A stretch of 64,000 bases of DNA from Roseibium porphyridii (GCF_026191725.2 NZ_CP120863.1:62001-126000), one strand, 5' to 3'. Shown: positions 26,339 to 35,346, counted from the first letter of the stretch. Translations and numbers: made by a program. Notes: a model not told the origin generated them from the sequence alone.

Positions 26339-26585
26339 CCGCCCTCCTGGTGGTCTTCTTCATACGTAGGTTGGGGAGTATTGAGGGGCGGGGCCGCATG
26401 GGGGCGCCCCTCGATCCGTTTTTCGGGCGTTCGATGCGCCTGAAAAACGGCCGCGGCTTGGCGATTTCGGGAAAATGTCTTATATTTGGTTCCGGAGTGG
26501 GATGGCAGGTTTCCCCGCCACCCCTTTCCTTAAGCGATCATTGAGACCCGCAACGTCACTGTCCAGGTGGTGCGGGTCTTTTTGA
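26339..26585 (+). ncRNA. Candidate structured RNA: successive hairpins ending in an intrinsic terminator
   Basis: In about 245 bases without a gene, the plus strand has a GC stem with arms at 26383-26390 and 26405-26412 (GAGGGGCG/CGCCCCTC). A 15-pair stem at 26416-26450 with one wobble follows (CCGTTTTTC...GAAAAACGG), then a weaker GC-rich hairpin around 26500-26525, then a terminator stem at 26543-26580 with a T run. This series suggests a small transcript or leader. No family was recognised. Confidence 0.4.
26543..26583 (+). terminator. Intrinsic terminator
   Basis: Arms GACCCGCA (26545-26552) and TGCGGGTC (26571-26578) pair perfectly and are followed by five or more T residues. No plus-strand protein gene precedes it, which supports a non-coding transcript upstream. 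Confidence 0.7.
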
Positions 26586-26633
26586 TGCTAAGGGAAATGC
26601 TAATTGGTAAAAACCACATCACATTTCTCTCCG

Positions 26634-26722
26634 TTTGAGCGGCAAGGCTGTTGCCGCAGCCGGACTAGCCTATCTGGTCCGGTCGCGCCGCTGGACCGGC
26701 GCTGCTGCTTCTGCCGCTCAAA
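26634..26722. repeat. 89-bp inverted-repeat structure after the methyltransferase gene
   Basis: TTTGAGCGGCA at 26634-26644 and TGCCGCTCAAA at 26712-26722 are exact inverted copies. A nested CCGGAC/GTCCGG stem lies between them. The structure sits seven bases after the methyltransferase stop and could end its transcript or protect it; no T run follows on the minus strand. Confidence 0.5.
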
Positions 26723-26728
26723 ACTGAA

Positions 26729-27340
26729 TCAGTCTTTCGATGTCTTAAACCGAATGATCTTGGTGTGCACCCTGCAGCTTGAGAAAGTGTCAATGGGCAG
26801 GGTTTCCAGCGTGTCCGCTTCCTCATGATTGTAGGTGATGGGGACCAGCGCAACAAGTGTGGCCGGTTCCGCGTGAGCGTTCCGGCCCAGGAGCGACAGA
26901 GCGCCGCGGATATGCTTACGCACATCTGAAAAGGGTGGGTTCATCAGGATACGGGGAAACGCAGCCTTGCCTTTCGCCTCTTCTGCATAATCCAGAAAAC
27001 AGGACTGGATGACCGGCACACCGAGGGTTGCGACTTTGGCCGCAAGCTTGTGGTGGCGCTCAATGGCGGTGATTCCGGACGGGCTATGACCGGAAGCGAG
27101 CAGCGCGGAGACAAGCGCGCCCGTCCCGGCGCTCGGTTCCAGAGTGTTGTAGTCGCCAGTTGGCCCGAGATAGCCCACCATGCGGTGGGCGACATCGGCG
27201 GGTGTGATATGGCATTCGCTGGCTTTGTCGATGATCAGCGGCTCATCGATTTGCGTCCGTTTGGGCGTGGCCCCGGGGCTCCTGTACTGGACGGGAATGA
27301 ACATCGGTTTATTGGGGCGGGCATAGACGGATTTTTTCAT
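26729..27340 (-). CDS. Orphan SAM-dependent DNA methyltransferase (adenine-type)
   Basis: A 203-residue protein starting at ATG 27340 (MKKSVYARPNK), coupled to the upstream small gene by ATGA. Motif I (NTLEPSAGTGALV) lies near residue 65 and the catalytic NPPF motif (ILMNPPFSDVRKH) near residue 130, as in N6-adenine methyltransferases of phages and plasmids. No restriction enzyme gene is adjacent. It may protect a mobile element or regulate genes by methylation. The longer start at 27430 lies within the small gene and is less likely. Confidence 0.82.
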   Translation of the reverse strand: MKKSVYARPNKPMFIPVQYRSPGATPKRTQIDEPLIIDKASECHITPADVAHRMVGYLGPTGDYNTLEPSAGTGALVSALLASGHSPSGITAIERHHKLAAKVATLGVPVIQSCFLDYAEEAKGKAAFPRILMNPPFSDVRKHIRGALSLLGRNAHAEPATLVALVPITYNHEEADTLETLPIDTFSSCRVHTKIIRFKTSKD

Positions 27341-27525
27341 TGGTCTTGCCCTTTGTTGAAGCGTCTGAGCTGTTGCAAACAGTCTGCGGCTTCGCTGCGG
27401 GTGATGTCTTTTGAGATCATTAGGCACCATTTCGGGAACCTCTTCACGGTGCGGTTTGGATAAATGCGCATAATGGCATTCGGAAAATCGTAGCTTCTGA
27501 AAGCGTCAAGTCGGCTCTTAAGCAT
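27337..27525 (-). CDS. Small basic hypothetical protein coupled to the methyltransferase
   Basis: A 62-residue protein (MLKSRLDAFRSYDFPNAIMR start) with net positive charge. Its stop overlaps the methyltransferase start by four bases, which argues that it is a real, co-translated gene. The end (DCLQQLRRFNKGQDQ) is helical. I recognise no family. A small accessory or target-recognition partner of the methyltransferase is possible but unsupported. Confidence 0.55.
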   Translation of the reverse strand: MLKSRLDAFRSYDFPNAIMRIYPNRTVKRFPKWCLMISKDITRSEAADCLQQLRRFNKGQDQ

Positions 27526-27613
27526 GGGTTTGCCTCACATCTTCACATTCTTGACGGATGGGAAACGAGGGGGCCAAGCCCCCTATTTGCATATTCGTTC
27601 AGGGCAGCTGAAA

Positions 27614-28489
27614 TTGCGGCAGATCTATTTGGTGGCGGCGGAATTCAGAAAGCCAAGCCGGTTGTATTTCGAGATTTCTTCAACTTATCCGGCGCAACTT
27701 GTCCAAGTCGATAATTTGGATGCGCAGGTGCGGAACTCAGACTTTGTTATTGTCGACTTCCTTGGGCTTACAACGAAACACATTCAGCACCTCAAATTGC
27801 TGAGCGCGCGCACGAAGTTCTCACTGATTGGCGTCCTGGACACCAAAAACAGACAACACATCCTTCAAGCAAGATCCCTCGAATGCAAAAAGGTCATCGA
27901 TCGCTCAAAACCGTTTGCCGCCCTTCTCTTGGAATTACGTCCCCTCCTCGGGGATTATTCTCATGCGGAGATTTCGAGCGAATGTTCCGTCGAGATGGAA
28001 AAAGCTGTTGTGGCCGCTTGCTCTTCATTTGCGCAACTCTCGACTGCTGCATTGATCGGAGCGGATCTACCTTTCGCCAAGTTAAAGAATGGCGCGGAAG
28101 AACTGGCAAGTGCGATCAAAGCCGAAGGACTAAACGCCTGGCTATCCGCCGTTGAACTGCACCATAGTCACACCTTCTGTCACACGATGATGGTGGCGGG
28201 GCATGCGGCCCACTTATCGATGGCCCTCGACCTGGACTCTGATGAGCAATTTCTTCTCACCGTTGGCGCCCTCGTTCACGATCTAGGAAAGATAAAGATC
28301 CCACTCTCGATCCTGGACAAACCGGCTAAGCTGTCATCTGGCGAACGCAACCTGATCAACAAGCATCCGATCCATAGCAGGAACATCCTTCGTAAATGCA
28401 ATGGCGTACCGACCGAAATATTTGAAATGGCTGTCTCGCATCACGAAATTTTGGACGGATCCGGTTATACACAGGCAGCTCAGTGCTGA
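27614..28489 (+). pseudogene. HD-GYP domain protein, truncated within the GYP motif
   Basis: From a TTG at 27614 (an ATG at 27524 would overlap the divergent small gene) the protein has a receiver-like N-terminal domain of about 115 residues (IYLVAAEFRKPSRLYFEI). An HD-GYP domain follows: HTFCHTMMVAGHAAHLS, the metal site VHDLGKIKIP, and HHEILDGSGY. HD-GYP proteins hydrolyse cyclic di-GMP. The GYP proline is replaced by Thr and the frame ends after six further residues, whereas an intact domain runs about 60 more. The gene has lost its 3' end. Confidence 0.72.
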
Positions 28490-29151
28490 TTGCGAGCAAG
28501 ACTATCGAGTTTCAATTTCGGGCGGCTAGACATAAACATAACAGTTCAAATTCAGGTCGCGATCTCACTCAAACTCACCCGGCGTTAAATAACAATTAAG
28601 ACTAGCTTACTGTAAAACCACTGACATGCCATAGGTTGTGCGGCCATTACTTAAGGTGCAAATTTGAACCATAAGTAATTATTTCCAGAAATGCGCTTCA
28701 TGGTGGTGTCAATCGCCAGTTAAGGCATATTAATTCGTAAAAAAGATGTTCTTGATATGTTCAATCTAAGCGCAGACTTTTTTACAAACCTTGTTCTGGC
28801 CCCAGAAAGGCGCTAGCGGAAATCATTCGACGATTTCCATCGCAAAAATTATCCAATTGCTGGGGACTTTTAGCGAAAAATGGCTCGTGCAAGATGTTCC
28901 TACTTTGTATCAGCTTAACGTTGTTTGGCGGGAGACCAACGCTGTGCCCTCAAACTGGCAAGACGAGCCAGGCTCCAGCATTTGAGCAGCACTTCTCGCG
29001 CAACCTGTACAGGGCGGAACACTTCTGTCTTTCACGAAATGCCGCATTTGAAACCGTAAAAGGTGGCAATACGATTCCTGGCAAGACGAGGCGATGACGC
29101 ACAGCTAAGCGCTTCGCCTCCTTCACGCCTATAGCCAAAAAAAATCCAGCT
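28490..29151. other. Long stretch without a recognisable gene
   Basis: Some 660 AT-richer bases lie between the broken HD-GYP gene and the kelch gene. Short frames on both strands (for example 28791-28985 and 28950-29138) lack ribosome sites and recognisable content. No clear terminator or repeat was identified. It is probably decayed sequence. Confidence 0.45.
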
Positions 29152-30087
29152 TCACTGCGAGCCCAAAGGGATCTCTATGCATTCAAGGCTGGTTAGTTCC
29201 GGCTCCCCACCTCTGGCGCCGCTCCCGGCCGCTATCCAGATTTTGCCATCGTGGACGCAGCAATTGGTTCCATGCCTAGCTCGGTTCAATGCAGGTCCAA
29301 GTGACCATTTCTCATTTGCCTCACTAAAAATTTGCATTTCTGAGAATACTTCGAGCCGATGTGCTTCGCCGCCCACGTAGTAGATGCTTTTTCCGATTGA
29401 CGCGGCCCCTCCAGCGGCGGTCTCAATTGGCAACGGTTCCGGGTGTACCGACCATGCACAGGTTTCGAAGTCATAGACATCAACATCGGCGATCGTCGCT
29501 TTAAAGAGCCCGTCATAGTCCATGCCATTGTGCCTGCCGGTTTCCCGCCCGCCGAAGAAATACAACTTGTGACCTAGGATTGCGCAGGGGGCATGGTCCC
29601 GCTTGTTTGGCGCGTCGGGCAAGATCTCCCAGTCGCCGGTTTCAGGGTGAACCCGGTCAAACCAGGCCTGCGTTCCGGAGTGGTGCCCATCAACGATGCC
29701 ACCGACCAAATAGATCCAGCCGTCGGTGTGCAGCACACACCCTGCCGCCCCGCGCCTTCGTGCGGGTGGGATTTCATGTCGAAAGTGCCATTCATCAGTC
29801 TCCGGTGCGTATGCCAGCACATGGCTTAATGGCGTTTCGCGCGGAAACTCGCCCGTCATTGTGCCGAGCAGCCATATTTCCTTGCCTACAATAACGGGCT
29901 GAAAATGGTGAATTTCCATTGGCGGCGGAGAAGCAGCCGTCCAGGTTGCGCTTACTGGATCAAATATATCCACGGGCTGAACTCGGCGACCGCCAAAAAG
30001 ATAGAGCTTGCCCTCAAATGCCGCAAAGCCGTTTTCATGACGGCAACTCGGCTCGCCGTTACAGTTGACTGTCGTCCAGTTTGACAT
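29152..30087 (-). CDS. Kelch-repeat beta-propeller protein
   Basis: A 311-residue cytoplasmic protein without a signal peptide. At least five kelch blades are visible by their double-glycine and later Trp pattern: KLYLFGGRR, WIYLVGGI, KLYFFGGRE, SIYYVGGEA and KIWIAAGSG. Some bacterial kelch propellers are sugar mutarotases or epimerases (NanM type); others are galactose-oxidase-like. It is divergent from a GntR gene that heads a sugar uptake operon, which suggests a role in sugar handling. The activity is not deducible. Confidence 0.8.
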   Translation of the reverse strand: MSNWTTVNCNGEPSCRHENGFAAFEGKLYLFGGRRVQPVDIFDPVSATWTAASPPPMEIHHFQPVIVGKEIWLLGTMTGEFPRETPLSHVLAYAPETDEWHFRHEIPPARRRGAAGCVLHTDGWIYLVGGIVDGHHSGTQAWFDRVHPETGDWEILPDAPNKRDHAPCAILGHKLYFFGGRETGRHNGMDYDGLFKATIADVDVYDFETCAWSVHPEPLPIETAAGGAASIGKSIYYVGGEAHRLEVFSEMQIFSEANEKWSLGPALNRARHGTNCCVHDGKIWIAAGSGARGGEPELTSLECIEIPLGSQ

Positions 30088-30205
30088 TCCTCACACCTCG
30101 CTAATGCATTGAAAAAAGTCGCTTTCTTGAATTCTAAATCCGAGAAACCTTGAACTTTTCCCGAACGCCAACAAAAAAACACTTGCACAATGTATATACT
30201 GAGTC

Positions 30206-30228
30206 CACTGTATACAATAAATACAGTG
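30206..30228. promoter_or_regulatory. Palindromic operator between kelch and gntR genes
   Basis: CACTGTAT and ATACAGTG (30206-30213 and 30221-30228) form a perfect 8-base inverted repeat around seven bases. TGTATATAC nearby (30191-30199) resembles a further half-site. It lies in the divergent promoter region of the kelch gene and the GntR regulator, where autoregulation would act. Confidence 0.6.
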
Positions 30229-30325
30229 ACGAAATTCTGTGTGACAAAGTCAAGGATTGCACCGTTTGACGACTCACAGGGAACCGGACTGTCGCTAGCA
30301 GATCAGACTTTCTCAGGAGTGTTTT

Positions 30326-30985
30326 ATGCGCATTAGGTCGAAAACGGCCTCTTTGGAGGATGAGGTCTATCTCCAATTGCGTGAGATGATCTTGGCCGGA
30401 GAATTGGTCTCCGGCGAAAAACTGGTTCAGGAAGACCTGTCTGAACGCCTCGGTGTCAGCCGCACGCCCCTTCGCAGTGCCATTGCAAAACTGGAAGGCG
30501 AAGACTTCGTTCGGATGTCGTCACGCAGCGAGGCTTATGTGGCTGAATTCGGAACGCGTCAGATCGTAGACCTGTTTGAAGTGCGCGCCGTCTTGGAAGG
30601 CCTGATCTGCCGCTTGTTGGCGCCGACGATAGAACAGAAACATATTTTGTATCTTCGCTCCGTTATCACGGCCGCACAGCCAGCTGTCGAAACGGGCGAT
30701 ACGCAAGCTTACCGTGATGCTGACGTCGAGTTTCATACCTATTTGACCAAGCTGGTCACCCAGGGAAATCTCATCAAAATGCTGGATTCGGTTCATGCCA
30801 TCATGAGCATGTCCTTGTCGCAAGGCATTTTGCGCTCACCAGCGGAAACTCATCCCGAGCACTTGGCGATCATCGACGCACTGGAAGCCAAGAACCCTGA
30901 TCAGGCGGAGCGCCTGATGATCCAGCATATCCGAAAAACCATTGAATTACTTCGTCTCAGAATTGCCGACGAAGAGGCGAACTAG
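30326..30985 (+). CDS. GntR-family regulator, FadR/FCD subgroup
   Basis: A 219-residue protein. The winged helix holds QEDLSERLGVSRTPLRSAIAKLEGED (two runs, residues about 37-62). A helical FCD ligand domain follows to the end, with DVEFHTYLTKL and EHLAIIDALEA as candidate metal-site segments. It is upstream of and collinear with a sugar ABC importer operon and divergent from the kelch gene; it probably controls both through the palindrome at 30206. Confidence 0.9.
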   Translation: MRIRSKTASLEDEVYLQLREMILAGELVSGEKLVQEDLSERLGVSRTPLRSAIAKLEGEDFVRMSSRSEAYVAEFGTRQIVDLFEVRAVLEGLICRLLAPTIEQKHILYLRSVITAAQPAVETGDTQAYRDADVEFHTYLTKLVTQGNLIKMLDSVHAIMSMSLSQGILRSPAETHPEHLAIIDALEAKNPDQAERLMIQHIRKTIELLRLRIADEEAN

Positions 30986-31039
30986 GCGCGCTTCACACTT
31001 GCGTGGGCGGCCTTTCTGGTGAAATGGAGGAATGACACC

Positions 31040-32320
31040 ATGGAAAAGCTGAAACTGACCACAGCTGTACTGACGCTATCAGCAAGCTTTCTGACAACTG
31101 CTCCAGCCGGCGCGGAAAGCATAGAGTTCTGGACGCAAACTTATGGTGACCAGATCAAATGGACCGCTGCGATCAAAGAGCTGACAGAAGCCTACGAAGC
31201 AGAAACCGGCGTCAAGGTGAACCACGAGATCGTGCCTTGGTCCTCCTCACGCAAAACCTGGTTGGCAGTCGCCCAAGGAGGCGCAGCGCCTGATTGTGCC
31301 GACATGTGGTGGCTTCATTCCTTTTCCGCTATCGGCGGAGACAAATTCGGCCCTATGCCGATCAATGATTTCAAGTCCAAGTTTCCTGTTGAAGACTTTT
31401 ATGAAGGCGCTTTGCAGGATTCGACCTGGCGAGGAGACTTTTATGGAGTTCCGTGGCGAGGCGACATTCGTGCGCAGCTCTATCGCACCGACATAGCGGC
31501 CGAAGCCGGCGTGACCCAGGCACCGGAAAACTGGGACGAGGTGATTGATGCCGCCAAGAAGATGACAAAACGCGGTGATAACGGCGAGGTTGAAACCTGG
31601 GGCTACAGCTTCGGGTCCGCGGCCAAGGTCGTCGATTGGCTGATGCCACTGTACTGGCAGGCAGGCGGCGAATTCATGACCGACGACGGCAAGACTGCAA
31701 CGATCGACAATGACGCAATGCGCAAAGCGCTGACCTTCATGCACGACATGGTCAATGTTCATAAGGTCGCCGATCCGGATGCATTCGAGAAAGGGTACAA
31801 AGCTAGACCCGCATTTGTCGCTGGCAAGGTCGCGATGATCGGAAGCGCGGAGCAAGCGTGGGGCAACCGTCTGGAAACGGAGAACCCGGAAATGGACGGG
31901 AAATGGTCCTTTGCGCGAAGTGCCGCAGGTCCGGCCAATCGTGCAAGCTTTTCAGGAGCGGGATATTTGGGCGTCCTGCGCGGTTCTGAAAAAGTTGAGC
32001 AATGTGTCGACTGGCTCGCCTACCTGTCCAAGGACGATAACATGCTGAAACTGTCCCAGGCAGCGGGAACTGTCGCGACCAAGCCTGCTGTTATGGCGAC
32101 TGACTTCTGGAGCGACCGGCCTTACAAAGTTGTTGTGGCCGAGGCGCTTGAAGATGCACACACCTCCCAGCATCCGGCGCCGTCCTGGTCGGCCATTTCT
32201 ACCTCTGAGCCCGGCGGCATCCTTTATGACATGATCTATTCCGTCGTGATCGAGCAGGAAGATATGGATGAAGCCATCAGTTCTGCTCAGGACCTAATGC
32301 AGGACCAGCTGGATCGCTGA
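31040..32320 (+). CDS. Sugar ABC transporter substrate-binding protein (family 1)
   Basis: A 426-residue exported protein starting at ATG 31040, with GGAGG nine bases upstream. A signal peptide spans about residues 1-26 (LTTAPAGA then ESIEFWTQ). It has the two-lobe family 1 pattern: WTAAIKELTEAYEAETGVKV near residue 45, WMHH-like DMWWLHSF near residue 91, and AFVAGKVAMIGSAEQAW near residue 255. The ligand is probably an oligosaccharide or polyol. It starts an operon with two permeases, a hydrolase-like gene and an ATPase. Confidence 0.92.
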   Translation: MEKLKLTTAVLTLSASFLTTAPAGAESIEFWTQTYGDQIKWTAAIKELTEAYEAETGVKVNHEIVPWSSSRKTWLAVAQGGAAPDCADMWWLHSFSAIGGDKFGPMPINDFKSKFPVEDFYEGALQDSTWRGDFYGVPWRGDIRAQLYRTDIAAEAGVTQAPENWDEVIDAAKKMTKRGDNGEVETWGYSFGSAAKVVDWLMPLYWQAGGEFMTDDGKTATIDNDAMRKALTFMHDMVNVHKVADPDAFEKGYKARPAFVAGKVAMIGSAEQAWGNRLETENPEMDGKWSFARSAAGPANRASFSGAGYLGVLRGSEKVEQCVDWLAYLSKDDNMLKLSQAAGTVATKPAVMATDFWSDRPYKVVVAEALEDAHTSQHPAPSWSAISTSEPGGILYDMIYSVVIEQEDMDEAISSAQDLMQDQLDR

Positions 32321-32341
32321 AGCGATCCAGCCCTCCCGGGC

Positions 32342-32372
32342 GTCTGCCCCCTCTCTCCAGTGGGGGGCAGAT
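32342..32372 (+). promoter_or_regulatory. Stem-loop between binding-protein and permease genes
   Basis: TCTGCCCCC (32343-32351) and GGGGGCAGA (32363-32371) form a perfect 9-pair stem, 22 bases after the binding-protein stop. There is no T run. Such stems protect the 3' end of the binding-protein message or attenuate read-through, so the binding protein is made in excess over the permeases. Confidence 0.65.
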
Positions 32373-32448
32373 CGCTTACTCATCCACTTGCGCCTGCAAC
32401 GTGTGACCGCGAACCGGTCAACCACAAATTCAAACCCTGTAGCCCGAC

Positions 32449-33348
32449 ATGAACGAAAAGAACATATTTTGCTATGTCATGGTGGCCCCTGCCCTGGCGA
32501 TCACGATCGTTCTCGGTGTTTATCCGATGATAGACACAATGCTGATTTCGTTCCAATCCTACGACCTCCTTACGCTGCAGAACGAAGGAACCAGGTGGAT
32601 TGGCCTGGACAATTATCGAGAAATCCTGGCAAACGAAAAGTTTCTCCAGACGATATCTCAGACCGTGATATTCACTGTCCTTGCAGTCGGTATTTCGGTT
32701 GCAATGGGTCTGTTTCTTGCACAGATTGTCAATGCTGAATTTCGCGGTCGATCGGTGCTTCGGACGATCATTCTCAGCCCATGGTTTGTCCCCCCTGTCG
32801 TTGCATCAGCAATCTGGCTGTGGCTTTTGGAAACAAATACGAGCCCGATTAACAGCATTCTGCTCGACGCCGGCCTGATCGAACGCAAGATCCGATTTCT
32901 CACCGACAGCGATACGATCGGACCATTCAGCATACCGATGCTTTCAATCGTTGCAGTGCGTTGCTGGAACGGCCTGCCGATCATCATCATCTTTTTGCTG
33001 GCTGGGCTGCAGTCGATCCCGAAGAGTCTTTACGAAGCCGCTGAAATGGATGGCGGCGGTGTCTGGGCGAAATTCCGCTATGTGACCCTGCCAATGCTGC
33101 AGCCTGTCCTGATGGTTCTGTTTGCTCTCTTGTTTCTGGGCGGCTTTGGGCATTTTGAAATGAACTACATCATGACGGGCGGCGGCCCCAGAAATCTGAC
33201 CAATGTTCTGGCTGTCTGGACATATCAGGAAGGTTTCCAATTCCTGCGATACGGCAAGGCGGCCGCAGCCGGCGGCATCGTTCTGGTCATGTGTTCTATC
33301 ATATCCGTCTTTTACCTGTGGGCCCAATCCAAGGACAATCGCTCATGA
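32449..33348 (+). CDS. Sugar ABC transporter permease (MalF/UgpA type)
   Basis: A 299-residue membrane protein with six predicted helices. The EAA motif (YEAAEMDGGGVWAKFRYVTLP) begins near residue 194. The N-terminus (FCYVMVAPALAITIVLGVYP) is a typical first helix. It would form the channel with the next gene, whose ATG overlaps its stop (33345-33348). No damage was seen. Confidence 0.92.
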   Translation: MNEKNIFCYVMVAPALAITIVLGVYPMIDTMLISFQSYDLLTLQNEGTRWIGLDNYREILANEKFLQTISQTVIFTVLAVGISVAMGLFLAQIVNAEFRGRSVLRTIILSPWFVPPVVASAIWLWLLETNTSPINSILLDAGLIERKIRFLTDSDTIGPFSIPMLSIVAVRCWNGLPIIIIFLLAGLQSIPKSLYEAAEMDGGGVWAKFRYVTLPMLQPVLMVLFALLFLGGFGHFEMNYIMTGGGPRNLTNVLAVWTYQEGFQFLRYGKAAAAGGIVLVMCSIISVFYLWAQSKDNRS

Positions 33349-34235
33349 GTGTTGCCGCCACCGCTCCGGTTCCACACACACATGTCAACTCTTTCAGGTT
33401 TGGCGACTGGATCACCCGCATAGCGATTTTCGTCGCGCTTGCCTCCATGCTGGTGTTCATTCTTCTGCCGATATTCTGGATGGTGAAAAGCTCGCTTCAA
33501 ACGACCGCGGAAGTGAATGCCATCCCTCCCAAATTTTGGGCGGACGATCCCTCATTCGAGCCCTATTGGATCGCAAACCAAATCATTCCGCTGCTACGTT
33601 TTATCGGCAACTCCTTGTTTGTTTCCACGATCGCCGCACTCATCGCCAGCGTTGTGTCCTGCATGGCAGCCTATGTCCTTGCCCGCTTCCGGTTTCCAGG
33701 TGCCACACTCATTCTTGTGACACTGCTCCTAACGCAGCTCATTCCACCCATAACGCGTGTGTTTCCGGTCTATTTTCTCATGCAGGAGATGGGGCTGCTC
33801 AACACCTATGGCGGACTGATTTTCGCCTATGTCGGCTTTTCCATTCCTTATGCAGTTCTGCTTCTAAGGGGCTACTTTCAATCGGCATGCCCTCCAGAAT
33901 TGGAGCAGGCCGCAATGATGGATGGATGCACCTATTTCGGCGCCTTTTGGAGAGTGATCCTGCCGATCTGCCTGCCCGGCATTGCGGCCGTCACCGTATT
34001 CACCTTCCTCAATGCCTGGAATGACTTCCTGTGGGCCAGTCTGCTGCTTTCTTCAGGCGACTATCAGACGATCCAGGTCGGCATCGGCACCTTTGCCGCT
34101 GAGGACGGAGCCGGTCAATATCAGAATGCCTTTATGGCCGCGTGCGTAGCCTCGACCATCCCCGCTCTGGTTTTGTTTTTCTTCGTCCAACGATGGCTGG
34201 TGGGTGGCCTGACCGCCGGCGCCGTCAAATCATAG
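33345..34235 (+). CDS. Sugar ABC transporter permease (MalG/UgpE type)
   Basis: A 296-residue membrane protein starting at ATG 33345 (MSVAATAPVP), coupled to the upstream permease by ATGA. An upstream in-frame start at 33291 lies inside the other permease. Six helices are predicted, and the EAA motif (LEQAAMMDGCTYFGAFWRVILP) begins near residue 186 (shown here in full family form). It is the partner half of the sugar channel. Confidence 0.9.
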   Translation: MSVAATAPVPHTHVNSFRFGDWITRIAIFVALASMLVFILLPIFWMVKSSLQTTAEVNAIPPKFWADDPSFEPYWIANQIIPLLRFIGNSLFVSTIAALIASVVSCMAAYVLARFRFPGATLILVTLLLTQLIPPITRVFPVYFLMQEMGLLNTYGGLIFAYVGFSIPYAVLLLRGYFQSACPPELEQAAMMDGCTYFGAFWRVILPICLPGIAAVTVFTFLNAWNDFLWASLLLSSGDYQTIQVGIGTFAAEDGAGQYQNAFMAACVASTIPALVLFFFVQRWLVGGLTAGAVKS

Positions 34236-34245
34236 TGAGTTTGCA

Positions 34246-35319
34246 ATGACAAAGATCTCGATTCAGGGCGAAAAGTTTCTTATCGACGGCAGGCCCACTC
34301 ATCAAGGCCGTAGCTGGAAGGGACACAAAGTTGAGGGCCTCCTGTTCAACAACAGGGTTGTTCAAGCAATCTTTGACGATGAAAACCCGGAAACCCGTCA
34401 TCAGTGGGCCTATCCTGACACCGGCGTTTGGGATCCGGAACGCAATCTGACTGAATTCTGCGCAGTTCTGCCTAACTACAAGGCCCATGGGTGTGACGCT
34501 GTCACCATCAATCTTCAGGGCGGTATGCCAATTACTAAAACGGAGACCGTTCAACCCTGGCTTAACACCGCAATTGATCCAGAGGGCAATCTGAAACCTG
34601 GCTATATGGATCGTCTTTATAGACTTTTGAGAGCTGCAGACGATGCCGGTGTCATCGTCATTGTCGGACTCTATTACTTTGGGCAGGACAAGTATCTGAC
34701 CGACGAAGCGGCTGTGAAACAGGGCGTTGTCAATGCCTGCAACTGGCTACTGGAAAGCGGTTACCAAAACATACTCGTTGAGATCAACAACGAGGCAGAC
34801 ATTCCTCATTATACCCATGACATATTGAAGCCGGCGCGGGTACACGAGCTTGTCACCCTGGCCAAAGAGCAATCGAAGAATGGACGCAGGCTTCTCGCAG
34901 GCACTTCGTTTGCCGGTGGCGCTTACCACATGAGACACGACGGCGTGCTTGATCTCCAGGACATGGACAGCTTGCAAATCGGCATTCCAACCGAAGACGT
35001 TCTGGCGGCCTCAGACTTTGCATTGGTTCATACCAATGAAATGAACATGGCCAATACGCGCGAAGTGGTTCGTCGCACCAGAGCGCGAGAGGCCTACAAG
35101 GCTCATCCGATGCCTGTTGTGATCAACGAAGATTCCATTGCCGTTACCAACCTCTTCGCGGCCGTGGAGGAATATGCCCCCTGGGGTTATTACGACCAAG
35201 GTGAAAACAACTACCGTGACGGTTATCAGTCAGTGCCGGTCAACTGGGCAATTAACACACCATCCAAGCGTTCATTTTTTGACGCGGTCGCGGAAGTGAC
35301 CGGCGCAAAGAGCCGCTAA
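34246..35319 (+). CDS. Glycoside-hydrolase-like TIM-barrel protein of unknown specificity
   Basis: A 357-residue protein without a signal peptide, so it acts in the cytoplasm. It begins with a small strand-rich segment (SIQGEKFLIDGRP), and a (beta/alpha)8-type body follows. ILVEINNEAD near residue 180 resembles the Asn-Glu acid/base site of clan GH-A hydrolases, and MPVVINEDS near residue 286 could carry the nucleophile Glu. It sits between the permeases and the ATPase of a sugar importer, 10 bases after the former, so it probably cuts the imported glycoside. I know no characterised member. Confidence 0.6.
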   Translation: MTKISIQGEKFLIDGRPTHQGRSWKGHKVEGLLFNNRVVQAIFDDENPETRHQWAYPDTGVWDPERNLTEFCAVLPNYKAHGCDAVTINLQGGMPITKTETVQPWLNTAIDPEGNLKPGYMDRLYRLLRAADDAGVIVIVGLYYFGQDKYLTDEAAVKQGVVNACNWLLESGYQNILVEINNEADIPHYTHDILKPARVHELVTLAKEQSKNGRRLLAGTSFAGGAYHMRHDGVLDLQDMDSLQIGIPTEDVLAASDFALVHTNEMNMANTREVVRRTRAREAYKAHPMPVVINEDSIAVTNLFAAVEEYAPWGYYDQGENNYRDGYQSVPVNWAINTPSKRSFFDAVAEVTGAKSR

Positions 35320-35346
35320 GCACATCCAACACCGAAAGAAAGACAT

